Below are positions 25,140 through 26,907 of a stretch of 26,907 bases of DNA, in pieces. The notes beneath the pieces were generated by a model. The model saw only the letters and a list, made by a program, of their open reading frames with translations, had not been told where the DNA came from and made no database searches. The translations under genes were made by a program, and so were the position numbers. Where the stretch lies: NCBI GenBank assembly GCA_045402695.1, contig JAWPNA010000419.1, positions 1 through 26,907 on the forward strand, read 5' to 3'. The first letter of the stretch is position 1; every line of letters starts with the position of its first letter. This stretch comes from JAWPNA01 sp045402695. Its GTDB lineage: Bacteria; Acidobacteriota; Polarisedimenticolia; JACPZX01; DASXTC01.

Positions 25140-25597
25140 TGAGAGTCTGGCGGATCTGCTCCCGCCGCCACCGTGCGTTCGACGGGAAGGGAGCGCGCCT
25201 CCATGGCGGCCGGTGGAATCTCCCGGGCGTGGCCATCGTCTACACCTCGCAGTCGCTGTCGCTGGCCGTTCTCGAGCAACTGGTGCACGTCCACCCGGAC
25301 CTGACGCCGCGGGACTGGGTCGCGGTTCCGGCCGAGATCCCCGATGGGGTCCGCATCGAGACCATCGACGTGGGTGACCTTCCCACGAACTGGAGGGAGT
25401 ACCCGGCGCCCCATGGAGTCCAGCGGATCGGGACGCGGTGGGCCGAGAGCTGCCGGTGTGCGGCGCTCTGGGTTCCGTCGGTCGTCGTCCCGGAAGAGAG
25501 GAACTTGCTGCTGAACCCCACGCACGCCGACTTCCGTCGCATCCGCATCGGAGAGCCAAGGCCCTTTCACCTCGATGCGCGATTGGCGCGGAGCTGA
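25139..25597 (+). CDS. RES-domain toxin
   Basis: A 152-residue RES-domain protein, named for its conserved Arg, Glu and Ser. The core GGRWNLPGVAIVYTSQS (23-39) contains Arg25 and Tyr35, LSLAVLEQLVHV supplies Glu46, and the C-terminal LLLNPTHADFRRIRI matches the family's NP-H-x-D-F ending. Characterised relatives (Res, MbcT, ParT) attack NAD+ or modify proteins with ADP-ribose and stop growth when free of antitoxin. All key residues that I can place are present and the length is normal, so the toxin looks intact. The GTG start overlaps the antitoxin stop by one base, implying coupled translation. Confidence 0.92.
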   Translation: MRVWRICSRRHRAFDGKGARLHGGRWNLPGVAIVYTSQSLSLAVLEQLVHVHPDLTPRDWVAVPAEIPDGVRIETIDVGDLPTNWREYPAPHGVQRIGTRWAESCRCAALWVPSVVVPEERNLLLNPTHADFRRIRIGEPRPFHLDARLARS

Positions 25598-25601
25598 TCC
25601 G

Positions 25602-26579
25602 ATGTGCGGCATCTGCGGTGTCGTCGATTTCTCCGGGGCGGCCGACCGCTGGATCCGCAAGCCATCGTATCGTACATGGGCTTCTCCGCCATCCCATGCC
25701 CCAAGACCTGTTTTCTGGAGATCCGCAAGCTGCCGGCGGGCCACGTGGCCACGTTCGATGAGTCCGGATGGGTGACACGGCGCTACTGGGAGGGCAGCTA
25801 CCACCGCCAGCGCCAGTGGAAGGCGGCCGATGCGCTGGAGGCGGTGGACGAGGCGCTGCGCGACGCGGTGCGCCTGCGGCTGATCAGCGACGTCCCCCTC
25901 GGCGTGTTCCTGTCGGAAGGTGGCGCTCTCGGGGCTGGGCGGCGACGAGCTGTTCGGCGGGTACCGGCGCTACCTCGCCATGAAGTACCAGCCGCGCTTC
26001 AGAAAGGTCCCGGCCTGGATCCGCGACGGCGTCCTGGATCCCGTCCTACGCTTTCTGCCCGACAGCAGGACCAATCGCATCCTGGATTCGGTGCGCATCG
26101 CCCGCAGGCCTGGCAAGACGATCGAGCGAGACGCCAAGACGATATGGGCGCGGGCCGTCTCCTACCTGCCGCCCTGCCCGGGGCCGCTTTTTGCCGGCGC
26201 CATGGAGAGCGTGACGCGCGAGGCGTTCACGAGCGTCGCCTTCGAGGAGCCCTGGTCCGAAGTGGCGCACCTGGCCGATCCCGTGGGTCAGGCATTGTAC
26301 ATGGACGCGAAGATGTACCTCGCTGACCAGCTCCTGCTGCTGCAGGACAAGATGAGCATGGCGGCGTCGCTGGAAGCGCGCGTGCCGTTCATGGACTACC
26401 GCCTGGTGGAGCTGGCCGCGACAATCCCCGCCTCGATGAAGATCCGCGGGATGACCCCGAAGACCCTGCTCAAGAAGCTCGCCGAGCGGTACGTGCCGCT
26501 CGAGTGCATCTACCGCAAGAGGAAAGGATTCTCGCCGCCGCTGCTTTCCTGCTCCGCGGCGCGAAGCGGGCGGGGATGA
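25602..26579 (+). pseudogene. Asparagine synthase remnant with internal deletions and frame changes
   Basis: Three in-order blocks of a glutamine-dependent asparagine synthase are joined with large pieces missing. Block A (25602 to ~25649) reads MCGICGVVDFSG and keeps Cys2. Block B, in another frame (~25649-25916), resumes at the end of the glutaminase domain (LDPQAIVSYMGF; EIRKLPAGH) and runs to DVPLGVFLS, where the ATP-loop SGG(I/L)DSS should follow. Block C, in a third register relative to B (from 25917), starts KVALSGLGGDELFGGYRRY and runs through LEARVPFMDYRLVELA to YRKRKGFSPP. It then ends early. Most of the glutaminase domain, the ATP loop and the C-terminus are absent, so no active enzyme can be made. 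About 320 of the usual 600 or so residues remain. It follows the RES toxin by four bases. A real deletion series or an assembly fault are both possible. Confidence 0.85.
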
Positions 26580-26907
26580 TGCGCATCGCGCTGATCGCGC
26601 ACACCAACGCGCCCTGGACACCTCACTACGCGAGGCACTTCCTGTCGGCGGGCCACGAGGTCCAGGTCCTCTCCTTCAGCCCCGATCCCATGGATGGCGT
26701 GGACGTCATCCACCTGGGAAAAGAGCTTCCGACCGGGCCGCTCAAACCGCTCTGGTTCGCCGCGCGGCTGCCGCGGGTGCGGCGGGCGCTGAGACGGTTC
26801 CGGCCCGACGTGGTGCTCGCGACCTACATGTCGAGCAACGGCATGACCGCCGCGCTCATCTTCCGGGGGCCGCTGGTGGTGTCGGCGCGGGGAGGCGATG
26901 TCCTGCG
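26576..26907 (+). CDS. GT4-type glycosyltransferase, N-terminal part
   Basis: The 110 visible codons give the N-terminal domain of a GT-B glycosyltransferase: MRIALIAHTNAPWTPHYARH, then FLSAGHEVQVLSF, and RRFRPDVVLATYMSSNGM followed by LVVSARGGDVL. This pattern (strand, loop, 'SAGHEV', 'RPDVV') is typical of GT4 acceptor domains. The donor domain is outside the window. Two consecutive ATGs are possible (26576 and 26579); the first overlaps the pseudogene stop as ATGA, and only a weak GGCGGGG purine stretch lies upstream. It continues the glycan theme of the region. Confidence 0.78.
   Translation, partial: MMRIALIAHTNAPWTPHYARHFLSAGHEVQVLSFSPDPMDGVDVIHLGKELPTGPLKPLWFAARLPRVRRALRRFRPDVVLATYMSSNGMTAALIFRGPLVVSARGGDVL

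Noticed and set aside
24627..26907. Insertion sequence or integrase remnants around the toxin-antitoxin pair and pseudogene
   Set aside because: No transposase or integrase coding sequence, terminal inverted repeats or target duplications could be found by eye.

Overview
This is a high-GC, tightly packed bacterial window with overlapping or nearly touching genes and many GTG/TTG starts. A partial mpl gene (peptidoglycan recycling) and several lipopolysaccharide-type glycosyltransferases point to a diderm (Gram-negative-type) bacterium. Thr-type alkaline-phosphatase-fold 'sulfatases' and a beta-helix/thrombospondin type 3 surface protein fit an uncultivated soil or sediment lineage such as Acidobacteriota or a neighbouring candidate phylum. 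That placement is an inference from gene style only.

Layout: (1) 1-337, minus: 5' part of mpl. (2) 503-4099, plus: an asparagine-synthase homolog whose glutaminase domain is degenerate, an EamA/YedA-like exporter, a small secreted protein and a short TPR protein. (3) 4109-5299, minus: a GT4 glycosyltransferase. (4) 5374-9500, plus: an overlapping four-gene unit (radical SAM/SPASM enzyme, lipopolysaccharide-kinase-like protein, WaaE-like GT2, ArnT-like GT-C transferase) behind a near-consensus sigma-70 promoter that predicts a leaderless mRNA. It is followed by a polytopic membrane protein (9597-11387). (5) 20045 down to 11401, minus: a probable four-gene unit: large secreted beta-helix + TSP3-repeat protein, membrane-anchored Thr-type 'sulfatase', second Thr-type 'sulfatase', GT4. 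(6) 20271-24626, plus: a 1205-residue fused flavo-iron-sulfur oxidoreductase resembling NfnB joined to NfnA, followed 6 nt later by a GT2. (7) 24644-25597, plus: a Xre/MbcA-type antitoxin and RES-domain toxin with their own promoter and a possible operator. (8) 25602-26579: remains of a second asparagine synthase with several internal deletions, then the 5' part of a GT4 gene that runs off the window.

Read together, most of the window looks like a cell-surface glycan/envelope locus: at least six glycosyltransferases, two phosphoethanolamine-transferase/sulfatase-fold enzymes, a sugar-kinase-like protein, a radical SAM enzyme and two unusual amidotransferase-family genes. A stand-alone redox enzyme and a toxin-antitoxin pair are embedded in it. 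The most unusual points are the asparagine synthase without its catalytic cysteine, the radical SAM-kinase-GT operon, the TSP3 protein linked to two Thr-type sulfatase-fold enzymes, and the long NfnB-NfnA-like fusion with an unrecognised N-terminal domain. No tRNA, rRNA, CRISPR array or insertion sequence was recognised, and no gene-free stretch exceeds 300 bases.
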